From Nocardioides sp. JQ2195 (GTDB lineage: Bacteria > Actinomycetota > Actinomycetes > Propionibacteriales > Nocardioidaceae), in contig NZ_CP050902.1 of assembly GCF_012272695.1 (NCBI RefSeq), positions 1,674,001 to 1,738,000 on the forward strand: a stretch of 64,000 nucleotides of DNA, in the 5' to 3' direction. The notes under the pieces are model-generated. The model was given only the letters and a program-made list of their open reading frames with translations. It did not search any database and was not told the origin of the DNA. Of this stretch, positions 16,756-25,404 are shown in pieces. A program made the position numbers and the translations under genes. The stretch's first letter is position 1; each line of letters starts with the position of its first letter.

Positions 16756-17564
16756 TCGGGTCGGGGTCGAGCCCCGGACTGGGGGAGCATCCGCTTCGAC
16801 GCCTCGGCGGCGGCGATCAGCATCGGGGCGCGGTCGAGGTCATTGCGCTTGGCGAGGTTGCGGCCGTTGCCGTCGGCGAGACGGATCGGACCGTCCGCGA
16901 GATGGTCCAGGCCCTCCCGAGCGACGACCTCCGGATCGGAGACGTGCAGGCCGGGGATGTCGAAGTTGAGCCCTGCCCGTGCCATCGCCGGCGTACGGGT
17001 CGCGCCGAGGACCAGCTCGAGGACGTCCACGCCGTGCTCGCGCATCTCCAGCCACAGGCCTTCGGCGAAGATCCGGCCGAATGCCTTGGCGGCCGCGTAG
17101 ATCCCGATCTGGGGAGCGCCCATGTAGCCCGACATCGATCCGACCAGCAGGATCCCGCCGCGGCCGCGGTCCTTCATGGCCGCGCCGAAGTGCTGCACCA
17201 GCACCAGCTGGGCGGTGATGTTCAGGTCGATCACCGCACCGAACGCCGCCAGGTCGCCGCTGACGAACTCGTGGCCGTAGGTGTTCGAGCCGGCGTTGTA
17301 GATCAGGAGGCCGACCTCGAGATCGTCGGTGATCGTCCGAATCCGTGCCAAGGCGTCCGGACTGATGAGGTCGACCGACAGGGTGCGGACCTCGACCCCC
17401 TTCGCGCGCGCGGCAGCCGCGGTCTCCTCCAAGGGCCCGGGCTTGCGAGCGAGCAGAACCAGGTTGATGCCGGCCTCGGCGAGCTGGGTCGCGAACGATG
17501 CGCCCACTCCCTCGGACCCGCCGGCGATGACGGCCCAGGGGCCGTAGGTGGTCAGGTCGGTCAC
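16743..17564 (-). CDS. SDR family oxidoreductase
   Basis: 273 aa from a GTG start at 17564 that overlaps the upstream gene's stop (GTGA). Motifs: GGSEGVGASFA at about 15-25 (a TGxxxGxG variant), IYNAGSN, SMSGYMGAPQIGIYAAAKAFG with Tyr-x3-Lys. It resembles estradiol-17-beta-dehydrogenase-12-like and DltE-like SDRs with the ATRTPAMARAG stretch. Translational coupling to the small cysteine protein suggests they act together. Substrate unknown. Confidence 0.84.
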   Translation of the reverse strand: MTDLTTYGPWAVIAGGSEGVGASFATQLAEAGINLVLLARKPGPLEETAAAARAKGVEVRTLSVDLISPDALARIRTITDDLEVGLLIYNAGSNTYGHEFVSGDLAAFGAVIDLNITAQLVLVQHFGAAMKDRGRGGILLVGSMSGYMGAPQIGIYAAAKAFGRIFAEGLWLEMREHGVDVLELVLGATRTPAMARAGLNFDIPGLHVSDPEVVAREGLDHLADGPIRLADGNGRNLAKRNDLDRAPMLIAAAEASKRMLPQSGARPRPDQDG

Positions 17565-17872
17565 GGGTGAGCTGCTTCGTCGTTGACGGGCAGGGGGTCG
17601 CCGGACTGGACCGGGAGGCTGCCGCTCACGGCTGCCTCCCGGATCGACTCTGCGAGGCTGGAGCAGCCTGCGAACCCGACGCCGTCCGAGGCCCCGGGGT
17701 TCTCCCGTCGCTCCTGGCAGGCGGTGATCGCCGCGGCACTCCACTGGATGGTGGTCTGCTCCCAGCTGCTCTTGCGGGCCTCGACCCTGGCGCTGCACCT
17801 CGTGCACGTCACCGGCTGCATCGGACTGTCGTCCAGTCGGACGTCCGGTCGGACCGCCACGGGCTCGCTCAT
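17561..17872 (-). CDS. Small cysteine-containing protein coupled to an SDR
   Basis: 103 aa, function not recognised. A good ribosome binding site (AGGAG, six bases before the ATG) supports the start. Four cysteines are visible: CTRC (about 23-26), ITAC (about 52) and FAGC (about 70), with ARVEARKSSWEQT after the first pair. That spacing could bind zinc or an iron-sulfur cluster, but it matches no family I can name. The stop overlaps the GTG start of the downstream SDR, so the two proteins are made together; an electron-transfer or chaperone role for that SDR would fit. Confidence 0.72.
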   Translation of the reverse strand: MSEPVAVRPDVRLDDSPMQPVTCTRCSARVEARKSSWEQTTIQWSAAAITACQERRENPGASDGVGFAGCSSLAESIREAAVSGSLPVQSGDPLPVNDEAAHP

Positions 17873-17940
17873 GAGGACTCCTGGTGTCTTCGGGGGTGTC
17901 GGGGGCAGTCTTTCGCCAACGACCAGTCCTGTCCGTGTGA

Positions 17941-18034
17941 CTCCCGCTGGCTGAGAGGCTCGAGTGCCGTGCGGGCCCGGCTTCCGGTCCGGCCGCCGGG
18001 GTCGGGCTGTCAGGCTCCCGCTGACTGGGATGCT
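17941..18034. repeat. Imperfect 20-bp direct repeats in a divergent intergenic region
   Basis: CTCCCGCTGGCTGAGAGGCT (17941-17960) and CTCCCGCTGACTGGGATGCT (18015-18034) agree at 17 of 20 positions and are 74 bases apart start to start, about seven helical turns. They lie in the 291-base gap between the cysteine-protein/SDR pair and the sulfatase operon. A pair of operator sites is possible; no other feature is seen in this gap. Confidence 0.45.
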
Positions 18035-18163
18035 TCAGGGTCGGACGGGTCCGCTCCCTAGGGTCGAACCGACCGTTCCCGCACTCGCGTGCGGCTGCTG
18101 AGAAGAGGTTCCCGTGCCCTCCCTGCCCGTAGATTCTCGGACCGCTCATGAAGGGCTCGACCG

Positions 18164-18934
18164 ATGACCACCACGACGCCCGTGCTCGTCACCGGCGCCG
18201 CTTCTGGGATCGGTGAGGCCTGTGCGTCGGCACTGGCCGAGTCGGGCCGGCCGGTGGTCCTGTGGGACCTCGACCACGAGGCAGTCACCGCGGCTGCGGA
18301 GGCCTTGGGTGAGAAGTACGGCGTGACCACGTGCGGACAGGCGGTCGACGTCCGTCGGGTCGAGGGTTTCGACCAAGCACTGGCACAGGCCCGCTCCGTG
18401 GTCGGACCTCTCGGCGGCCTGGTGAACTGTGCCGGGGTCGTCGACTCGACGCCGATGACGGACCTGACCATCGAGGGTTGGCAGCGGGTGATCGACGTCA
18501 ACCTGACGGCGTACGGATTCCTGGTGGCGGCCCTCGCCGACGACTTCCGGGCGCAGCCGGGGTCGGCAGTGGTGGCCATCGGCTCGATCAACGCCACGAT
18601 CGGGCAGGGCGCGATCCCGGCGTACACGGCCTCCAAGGGCGGCGTGCTGAGCCTGACCAGATCGCTGGCGGCCCAGTTGGGCCCGGACGGGGTGCGTGTC
18701 AACACCGTCTGCCCCGGCTACATCGCCACCCCCATGCTCAAGCGCAGCCTCGCCGACGAACGTCGAGCCGCGAACATGTCCGCCCTGACCATGCTCAAGC
18801 AGGTGGGGCAGCCGCACGAGGTCGCCGCCGTGGTGCGCTTCCTCCTCAGCGACGAGGCGAGCTTCGTCACCGGCGCGACGATCAACGTCGACGGTGGCGT
18901 GCTGGCCAACGATGCGATGGCGGCGCTGGCATGA
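18164..18934 (+). CDS. SDR family oxidoreductase at the head of the sulfatase operon
   Basis: 256 aa. TGAASGIGEAC (about 9-19), NCAGVVDSTPM, SINATIGQGAIPAYTASKGG with Tyr-x3-Lys, and the C-terminal FVTGATINVDGG are all present. AAGGG precedes the ATG. It overlaps the sulfatase start by ATGA, so it belongs to the same transcript, and probably oxidises the alcohol exposed when the sulfate ester is removed or a related hydroxyl. Confidence 0.88.
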   Translation: MTTTTPVLVTGAASGIGEACASALAESGRPVVLWDLDHEAVTAAAEALGEKYGVTTCGQAVDVRRVEGFDQALAQARSVVGPLGGLVNCAGVVDSTPMTDLTIEGWQRVIDVNLTAYGFLVAALADDFRAQPGSAVVAIGSINATIGQGAIPAYTASKGGVLSLTRSLAAQLGPDGVRVNTVCPGYIATPMLKRSLADERRAANMSALTMLKQVGQPHEVAAVVRFLLSDEASFVTGATINVDGGVLANDAMAALA

Positions 18935-21135
18935 CGCGTCCCAACGTGGTGATGATCGTCCTCGACGACACCGGCTTCGCCCAGCTGGGGTGCTTCGGCT
19001 CGGACATCAGCACCCCGAACATCGACCGCCTGGCCGGGGACGGCCTGCGCTACAACAGGTTCCACGTGACGGCCCTGTGCTCGCCGACCCGCGCGTCCCT
19101 GCTGACCGGTCGCAATCACCACCGGGTCGGCATGGGCTACCTGACGGACATCCCCACACCTGATCCGGGATACACCTGCGCCATCCCGCCTGCCGCGGGA
19201 ACCCTGCCGGCGGTGCTCAAGCAGGCCGGCTACAGCACGTTCGCCGCGGGCAAGTGGCATCTCGCCCCGCGCTGGGAGGTCAATCCGGCCGGCCCCTACG
19301 ACCGGTGGCCACTCGGCCTCGGCTTCGAGCGCTACTACGGGTTCCTCAGCGCCGAGACCAGCCAGCGCACCCCCACGCTCGTGCGGGACAACTCCTACGT
19401 CCCCCAGCCGCGGACCCCTGATGAGGGCTACCACCTCATGGAGGACCTCACCGATGAGGCGATCGGGTTCATCCGGGACCAGCAGCAGAACACCCCTGAG
19501 CGCCCCTTCTTCCTCTACTACGCCGCGAGTGCCATGCACGCGCCGATCCAGGCGCCCGAGGAGTGGGTACGCCGTTACGAGGGCGCCTTCGACCAGGGCT
19601 GGGACGAGTGGCGCGACGCGATCGTGACGCGCCAGAAGGAGCTCGGGGTCGTTCCCGAGGACGCCGATGCGACACCGCGACCTCCGTGGGTCCGTCCGTG
19701 GGAGGAGCTGAGTGAGGGGGAGCGTCGGGTCACGGCACGAAGCATGGAGATCTTCGCGGCGTACCTGAGCTACACGGACGCCCAGATCGGCCGGCTCATC
19801 GACCATCTCCGCGAGACCGACACGCTGGACAACACCATCGTGATGCTGATCTCGGACAACGGCACGAGTGCTGAAGGGGGCCCCGACGGCTCCTTCAACT
19901 ACCACGGCCTGCACCGCGACCGGGCGGCCAACCGCGAGCTCACCTTCGCCAACCTCGACGAGATGGCCGGCGACCACTCCTACATGCAGTACGCCTGGCC
20001 CTGGGCCTGGGCGGGCAACACCCCGTTCTGGCTCTGGAAGCGATTCACAGCGCTGGGCGGCGTACGCACCCCGCTGATCGTGCACTGGCCCGACGGCGTG
20101 GGCACGCCGGGGGAGGTGCGCGACCAGTTCTGTCACGTCTCCGACCTGATGCCGACCGTGCTGGAGGCGGCAGGTGTGCCGGTGCCGGAGCGGCTCAACG
20201 GTGTCGAGCAGATGTCGCTCGACGGCGCCAGCATCCTCGACTCGTTCCTCGCTCCGGAGGTGGCCGCACCGCGCGAGACGCAGTACTTCGAGTGCGCCGG
20301 CTCACGGTCGCTCTATCACCGCGGTTGGAAGATCCGTACGGACCACGTCGGCCCGACGCCCCTTCTCGAGCGGGAGCTGATCCCGGGAAGCCATGAGTAC
20401 GACGAGGACCACTGGGCGTTGTTCCACCTCGACACGGACTACGCGGAGACCACGGACCTGTCCGCGAGCCACCCCGAGCTGGTCCGCGAGATGGTCCAGA
20501 TGTGGTGGACCGAGGCGGGTCGCAACCAGGTGCTGCCACTCAACGACGGCTACACCGGCCGACCCCAGATGGAGCGACCGGCCGGGCACCGTCAGCCGGC
20601 GCGGATGTCCTACCGCCCCGGCCCTGGTGCGGTGTCGGAGTTCATGCACCCCGTGCTCACCGAGGGGTTCACGATGACCGCGCACCTCGAGGTGCCCGAC
20701 GAGCCGTCGAACGGCATCATTGCCGCCATCGGCGACTGGACCCAGGGCTTGGCGTGGTACCTGCGGGACGGGCACATGCTGGTCTCCGCCAACTACGCCG
20801 GAGTCGGCCACCGCACCCGGTCCGCCGTGCCGCTCGCCCCGGGGCGACAGGAGGTCCGGCTCACCTACCGGCTCCGTGAGGGTGGCGGCACGTTCGCACT
20901 CCACCAGCCGGGCGAGGACGCGGTCGAGCTGGACGTCGACGGACCCCTGCCCGTGCGTTGGCAGATCGGCGGTCCGGGCCTGCGCATCGGCTTCGACGCG
21001 GGGTTCCCGGTCGACGACGGCTACGCACCGCCGTACGCCATGGAGCCGGGGGTGCTGCAACGGGTGGACGTCGAGAGTGGTGCTGCCGGCCTCCTCGAGC
21101 CCGACGACTCCGACCTGGCACGAGTCCACGAATGA
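18931..21135 (+). CDS. Type I (formylglycine-dependent) sulfatase with C-terminal beta domain
   Basis: 734 aa. MIVLDDTGF near the N-terminus provides the metal-binding Asp pair, and CSPTRAS (Cys50) is the exact C-x-P-x-R formylglycine signature. GRNHHRVGMGYL, AAGKWHLAPR (Lys/His) and VMLISDNGTSAEGG (Asp/Asn metal ligands) complete the active site. Residues beyond about 560 form a beta-rich extra domain, making this larger than a simple arylsulfatase. No signal peptide is seen, so it should act in the cytosol, unlike many secreted arylsulfatases. Cys50 must be oxidised by a formylglycine-generating enzyme; one is encoded at 41385. Confidence 0.92.
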   Translation: MTRPNVVMIVLDDTGFAQLGCFGSDISTPNIDRLAGDGLRYNRFHVTALCSPTRASLLTGRNHHRVGMGYLTDIPTPDPGYTCAIPPAAGTLPAVLKQAGYSTFAAGKWHLAPRWEVNPAGPYDRWPLGLGFERYYGFLSAETSQRTPTLVRDNSYVPQPRTPDEGYHLMEDLTDEAIGFIRDQQQNTPERPFFLYYAASAMHAPIQAPEEWVRRYEGAFDQGWDEWRDAIVTRQKELGVVPEDADATPRPPWVRPWEELSEGERRVTARSMEIFAAYLSYTDAQIGRLIDHLRETDTLDNTIVMLISDNGTSAEGGPDGSFNYHGLHRDRAANRELTFANLDEMAGDHSYMQYAWPWAWAGNTPFWLWKRFTALGGVRTPLIVHWPDGVGTPGEVRDQFCHVSDLMPTVLEAAGVPVPERLNGVEQMSLDGASILDSFLAPEVAAPRETQYFECAGSRSLYHRGWKIRTDHVGPTPLLERELIPGSHEYDEDHWALFHLDTDYAETTDLSASHPELVREMVQMWWTEAGRNQVLPLNDGYTGRPQMERPAGHRQPARMSYRPGPGAVSEFMHPVLTEGFTMTAHLEVPDEPSNGIIAAIGDWTQGLAWYLRDGHMLVSANYAGVGHRTRSAVPLAPGRQEVRLTYRLREGGGTFALHQPGEDAVELDVDGPLPVRWQIGGPGLRIGFDAGFPVDDGYAPPYAMEPGVLQRVDVESGAAGLLEPDDSDLARVHE

Positions 21136-21172
21136 CGAAGAACCTCACAGCTCAACCACGAAGGCAGGAACG

Positions 21173-22843
21173 ATGAAACTGGGTGCGGCGATCGCCGAGA
21201 TCCTCAGGGCCGAAGGCATCGAGATGGTGTGCGGCTACCCGCTGAACTACGTGTTCGAGTACGCCGCCGACGCCGACATCCGACCCGTCATTGCGCGGGC
21301 CGAGCGCACGGGTGGGCACATGGCCGACGCGATCTCGCGTGTGACCAGTGGCAAGCAGATCGGGGTGTACGCAACCCAGCACGGACCGGGCATCGAGAAC
21401 GGCATGGGTGCCGTCGCACAGGCCTACGGGGAGTCGGTGCCGATCCTGGTGCTGCCGATGGGCTATCGCCGCGACGAGGCGCACATCGCGCCGAACTTCA
21501 ACTCCACGATCAGCCTGCGCTCGATCGCCAAGTCGGTCGAGCCGCTCAACGACGCCAACCAGGTCGCCGCCGTCTTCCGGCGTGCGTTCAGCCGGCTGCG
21601 CAACGGCCGTGGGGGACCGGTGGTCGTCGAGATTCCGCGCGACATGTGGTTCGAGGACGTGACGGTGCCGCTGGACTACCGACCGGTGATCACCACCCGT
21701 TCGGGCCCCGATCCTGAGGCCGTACGACGCGCGGCGGAGCTGATCGTGGCTGCCGAGCGGCCCGTCATCTACGCCGGCCAGGGCGTGCACTACGCCGAGG
21801 CGTGGCCGCAGCTGAAGCAGCTGGCGGAGAAGCTTGCGATCCCGGTGACCACCAGCCTCCAGGGCAAGAGCGCGTTCCCCGAGGACCACCCGCTGTCGCT
21901 AGGATCGTGTGGCCGGGCCGTGCCGCGCACGGTGCACCACTTCCTCACGGAGTCGGACCTGATCCTCGGTGTCGGCTGCAGCTTCACGCCGTCCGACTTC
22001 GCCACCGCGATGCCCACCGGCAAGACCGTCATCCACGCCACCCTCGACCCGTCGCACCTCGACACCGTGGTGCAGGCTGACGTCGGGTTGATCGGCGACG
22101 CGGCACTCACGCTGGATGCGCTGCTGGCCGCCGTCGACGCGCTGGTCGAAGGTGAGAGGGACGCGACGTCCGTCGTGGCCGAGATCAAGGACGTGTACGA
22201 CGACTGGATCGCCGAGTGGATGCCGATCCTGACCTCGGACGAGAACCCGATGACGGCGTACCGGGTGATCTGGGAGCTGATCGCGGCGACGGATCCGGCG
22301 AACACGATCATCACGCACGATGCCGGCTCGCCGCGGGACCAGCTCTCCCCGTTCTGGAAGAGCACCACGCCGCTGAGCTACCTCGGCTGGGGCAAGACCA
22401 CCCAGCTCGGCTACGGACTCGGCCTGGTGATGGGTGCGAAGCTCGTGCACCCCGAGAAGTTGTGCGTGAACCTGTGGGGCGACGCGGCCATCGGATTCAC
22501 CGGCCTCGAGCTCGAGACCTGTGTCCGCGAGCGGCTTCCGGTGCTCTCGATCCTGTTCAACAACTCCTACATGGCGATGGAGACCAACGCGATGGGGTTG
22601 TCGCAGTCGAAGTACCAGACCATGGAGATCTCGGGCGACTACACGGCGATGGCCAAGTCCCTGGGCCTGTACGCCGAGAAGGTCACCGACCCCGCCGACA
22701 TCGCCGATGCGATCAAGCGGGGCATCGAGCAGACCGAGGCCGGTCGTCCCGTGCTCCTGGAGTTCATCACCTCCCGGGAGCTGCGGGTCTCCACCCACGG
22801 CGGCGACTCCTACATGTCGCCCGTGCCGGACAACTTCCGATGA
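21173..22843 (+). CDS. ThDP-dependent acetolactate-synthase-like enzyme
   Basis: 556 aa. The ATG at 21173 follows AAGGCAGGA. The N-terminal domain begins KLGAAIAEILRAEGIEMVCGYP, with the ThDP-activating Glu likely in ARAERTGGHMADA. The C-terminal ThDP-Mg motif is present as GDAAIGFTGLELE...LPVLSILFNNSYM, a GDA variant of the common GDG. The family covers acetolactate synthase, decarboxylases and C-C lyases, so the reaction is open; a 2-oxo-acid or acyloin substrate is likely. It follows the sulfatase by 37 bases in the same operon. Confidence 0.87.
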   Translation: MKLGAAIAEILRAEGIEMVCGYPLNYVFEYAADADIRPVIARAERTGGHMADAISRVTSGKQIGVYATQHGPGIENGMGAVAQAYGESVPILVLPMGYRRDEAHIAPNFNSTISLRSIAKSVEPLNDANQVAAVFRRAFSRLRNGRGGPVVVEIPRDMWFEDVTVPLDYRPVITTRSGPDPEAVRRAAELIVAAERPVIYAGQGVHYAEAWPQLKQLAEKLAIPVTTSLQGKSAFPEDHPLSLGSCGRAVPRTVHHFLTESDLILGVGCSFTPSDFATAMPTGKTVIHATLDPSHLDTVVQADVGLIGDAALTLDALLAAVDALVEGERDATSVVAEIKDVYDDWIAEWMPILTSDENPMTAYRVIWELIAATDPANTIITHDAGSPRDQLSPFWKSTTPLSYLGWGKTTQLGYGLGLVMGAKLVHPEKLCVNLWGDAAIGFTGLELETCVRERLPVLSILFNNSYMAMETNAMGLSQSKYQTMEISGDYTAMAKSLGLYAEKVTDPADIADAIKRGIEQTEAGRPVLLEFITSRELRVSTHGGDSYMSPVPDNFR

Positions 22844-22860
22844 GACAAGGACTCGACCAC

Positions 22861-23754
22861 ATGACGACCGCACCCATGGCAGGCCCCACCACAAGGCTGG
22901 ACAGGGCCCGACCCACCTCCGTGCAGGATCTCCGGGTCCGCGCCGACTGGCTGCGGATCGAGGTGATCAACATGATCGACAAGGCCGGCCTGGGCCACTA
23001 CTCCAGCACGTTCTCGTGCGCGGAGATCCTCTCCGTCCTCTACTACCGGTCGATGCGCCTGGACCCCTCTGCTCCTGACTGGGCGGACCGCGACCGCTTC
23101 CTGCTGGGCAAGGGGCATGCGGCAGTCGGCCTGTGGCCGATCCTGAGTGACCTCGGCTACTTCCCTCGTGAGGACCTGGACACCTTCGGCTACATCGGAA
23201 GCAACCTGGGTGATCACCCGGACATGCGCAAGGCGGCCGGCGTGGACTTCAGCTCCGGCTCTCTGGGTCACAACCTCTCCGTCGGCCTCGGCATGGCGAT
23301 GGCGGCCCGGCTGCGCGGTTCCGACCACCGCACGTTCGTGCTGACCGGTGACGGCGAGATCAACGAGGGTCAGGTCTGGGAGGCGGCCATGGCCGCAAGT
23401 CACTACCAGCTGGGCAATCTGGTCGCGATCGTCGACGCCAACGGCTTCATCGGCAGCGGTCCGACCGCGGAGCTGATGAGCATCGAGCCACTGGCCGACC
23501 GGTTCGCCGCGTTCGGCTGGCACGTCATCGAGCTCGACGGCCACGACGTCGAGACGCTGGTGGCCACCTTCGACGACCTGCCAGCACCGGAGTCCGGGCG
23601 TCCGGTGTGCGTCGTGGCCCGCACGCAGAAGGGCAAGGGGGTCTCACTGATGGAAGAGGCTCCACGGGCATGGCACGTCGGTTGCCTGACCCCCGAACAG
23701 CGAGATGAAGCGATCGCCGAGATCAGCGCGAGGATGCAGGAGGTGTCCGCATGA
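22861..23754 (+). CDS. Transketolase-like protein, N-terminal half
   Basis: 297 aa, equal to the ThDP pyrophosphate-binding half of transketolase. I chose ATG 22861, which has AAGGA nine bases upstream; an ATG at 22840 overlapping the previous stop would add seven residues. Visible: GHYSSTFSCAEIL, LGKGHAAVGLWPIL, SLGHNLSVGLGMA, and the GDGEINEGQVWEAAMAASHYQLGNLVAIVDAN ThDP motif (read as GDG at about 165 and N about 28 residues later). The second half is the next gene, overlapping by ATGA, so the pair forms a split transketolase. Confidence 0.9.
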   Translation: MTTAPMAGPTTRLDRARPTSVQDLRVRADWLRIEVINMIDKAGLGHYSSTFSCAEILSVLYYRSMRLDPSAPDWADRDRFLLGKGHAAVGLWPILSDLGYFPREDLDTFGYIGSNLGDHPDMRKAAGVDFSSGSLGHNLSVGLGMAMAARLRGSDHRTFVLTGDGEINEGQVWEAAMAASHYQLGNLVAIVDANGFIGSGPTAELMSIEPLADRFAAFGWHVIELDGHDVETLVATFDDLPAPESGRPVCVVARTQKGKGVSLMEEAPRAWHVGCLTPEQRDEAIAEISARMQEVSA

Positions 23755-24737
23755 CCAGCACCACCACGGACCGGTCGGCCGCCATGGAGGACGTGTTCTC
23801 CGACGAGGGCCAGGCGTCATCACTGAACCTGCTCGGTCGGGCCATGGCCGAGCTCGCCGACCGCCACGACGACGTCGTGGTGATCTCCGCAGACCTGGGC
23901 TCCGCGCTGTCCGAGCTGCGCGAGCGCCACCCCAGCCGGTACGTCGAGCTGGGCATCGCCGAGACGAACACGATCTCGGTTGCGGCCGGCCTGGCCGCCT
24001 CCGGGTTCCGACCGTACGTCGTGGCCTTCGCGCCCTTCGGGATGATCAAGTGCGCCGAGCAGATCCGCACCGACCTGGCTGCCACGATGATGCCCGTCAC
24101 GCTGGTGACCCGCCTGTCGGGGCTGGCCATGGGCTACTTCGGGGCCAGCCACCACGCCGTGGAAGATCTTGCCATTGCCCGCTCCATCACCAACCTGACG
24201 GTGATGACGCCGGCCGACAACCACGCCACGCTGGGTTTGCTCGAGGCCAGTCACGAGTCAGCGGGACCGGTGCTGCTCAGGGTGAGCGAGGCCACTGCGC
24301 CGGTCTACTCGTCGGTGCCGGACCTGACCCGTGGCAGGTTCGTGCAGGTGCGTGAGGGCACGGACCTGACCATCATCGGAACCGGTGCCGGCGTCGGGTG
24401 CGCACTGGGAGCCGCTGAGGCACTCCAGGAGCAGGGGATCAGTGTCGCAGTCCTCGACGCGGCGTACATCAAGCCGTTCGACGCGGCGGCCGTCCTGGAA
24501 GCGGCCGCATCGACCCGGGCGATCCTCACCGTCGAGGAGCACAGTGAGGTCGGCGGGCTCGGTGCCGCCGTCGCCGAGGTGCTCGGACGCAACGGCGTCG
24601 CGACTCGACTGGGCAGCATCGCACTGCCGGACGCCGATCTCGAGGTGGGGGTTCCGGCCGAGCTGCTGGACCACTACGGGATCACGGTCGAGGGCGTGAC
24701 CCGGAAGGCGCAGGCGCTGCTCACGACGGGCGGGTAG
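23751..24737 (+). CDS. Transketolase-like protein, C-terminal half
   Basis: 328 aa covering the pyrimidine-binding and C-terminal domains. DLGSALSELRERHPSRYVELGIAE includes the catalytic Glu (GIAE) that activates ThDP, and FAPFGMIKCAEQIRTDLA follows. The last domain carries GTGAGVGCALGAAEAL and VEEHSEVGGLG. ATGA overlap with the N-half gene indicates a heteromeric enzyme. Split transketolases often work on unusual ketoses, including in apiose and sulfosugar pathways; the substrate here is unknown. Its 3' end overlaps the convergent TetR gene by 17 bases. Confidence 0.9.
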   Translation: MTSTTTDRSAAMEDVFSDEGQASSLNLLGRAMAELADRHDDVVVISADLGSALSELRERHPSRYVELGIAETNTISVAAGLAASGFRPYVVAFAPFGMIKCAEQIRTDLAATMMPVTLVTRLSGLAMGYFGASHHAVEDLAIARSITNLTVMTPADNHATLGLLEASHESAGPVLLRVSEATAPVYSSVPDLTRGRFVQVREGTDLTIIGTGAGVGCALGAAEALQEQGISVAVLDAAYIKPFDAAAVLEAAASTRAILTVEEHSEVGGLGAAVAEVLGRNGVATRLGSIALPDADLEVGVPAELLDHYGITVEGVTRKAQALLTTGG

Positions 24738-25377
24738 TCGTTCCTTCGGAGGCGGATGGTTCGGGGGCGTCCTCGCTCGACGGAGCGAGGACACCCCGGC
24801 GTACGAGGGAGTAGACGGCCAGCGTCAGCTCCTCGTCGGACTGGTCGTCGAGGCCCGTGATGTCCTTGACGAATGATCCGAACAGGCCCCAGCCCAGTGC
24901 CGCGCTGGTCAGCGCCGCCACCTGCACCCGGGAGTCGACGTGTTCGTCCCCCGGGGCCACGACGTCGTCCGCGATCCGGCGGCTGAGCTCGGCCATGGCG
25001 GGGGAGCGGCCCAGGATCGCCGCCGGGTCACGGCCCTCGAGGATGCTGCGGGCCACCATTCGCACGTACTCCGAGCTCTTGGGGCGCATGAGGAGACCGA
25101 TCGCGTCGTCGGTGCTCTCGGCCCGGCTGAACCGCTCGGCATAGTCCTCGGAGGACCTCTGGAGGACGAGCTTGAGGAGGTCGTCCTTCGTGCCGACGTA
25201 CTGATAGATCAGGCCGTAGTTGACGTCGGCGGCCCGGGCCACCTCCCGCAGCGACACCGCGGCCGGGCCGCGACTGGCGAAGAGCGGTCGAGCTGCCTCG
25301 ACGAGGCGCTGGACCACGCGTGCGCGCGCCTGCGACTCCTCGCCGGACGCAGCCTTGCCGGAGGGGGATTCAGCCAT
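24721..25377 (-). CDS. TetR family transcriptional regulator
   Basis: 218 aa. The helix-turn-helix lies at about 35-65: VSLREVARAADVNYGLIYQYVGTKDDLL, with the recognition helix around NYGLIYQYVG, clearly unlike the KstR2-type helix in this window. The C-terminal ligand-binding domain contains SPAMAELSRRIADD. It is convergent with the sulfatase-transketolase operon and lies just ahead of the dioxygenase-amidohydrolase genes on the other side, so it may control either group. Ligand unknown. Confidence 0.88.
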   Translation of the reverse strand: MAESPSGKAASGEESQARARVVQRLVEAARPLFASRGPAAVSLREVARAADVNYGLIYQYVGTKDDLLKLVLQRSSEDYAERFSRAESTDDAIGLLMRPKSSEYVRMVARSILEGRDPAAILGRSPAMAELSRRIADDVVAPGDEHVDSRVQVAALTSAALGWGLFGSFVKDITGLDDQSDEELTLAVYSLVRRGVLAPSSEDAPEPSASEGTTTRPS

Positions 25378-25404
25378 CCCACGAGCCTAGTGGAGGTGCC
25401 TGCC

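Noticed and set aside
18164..24737. Assignment of the operon to the sulfosugar transketolase pathway
   Set aside because: A split transketolase alone is not diagnostic; no sulfosugar-specific isomerase, kinase or transporter was recognised.
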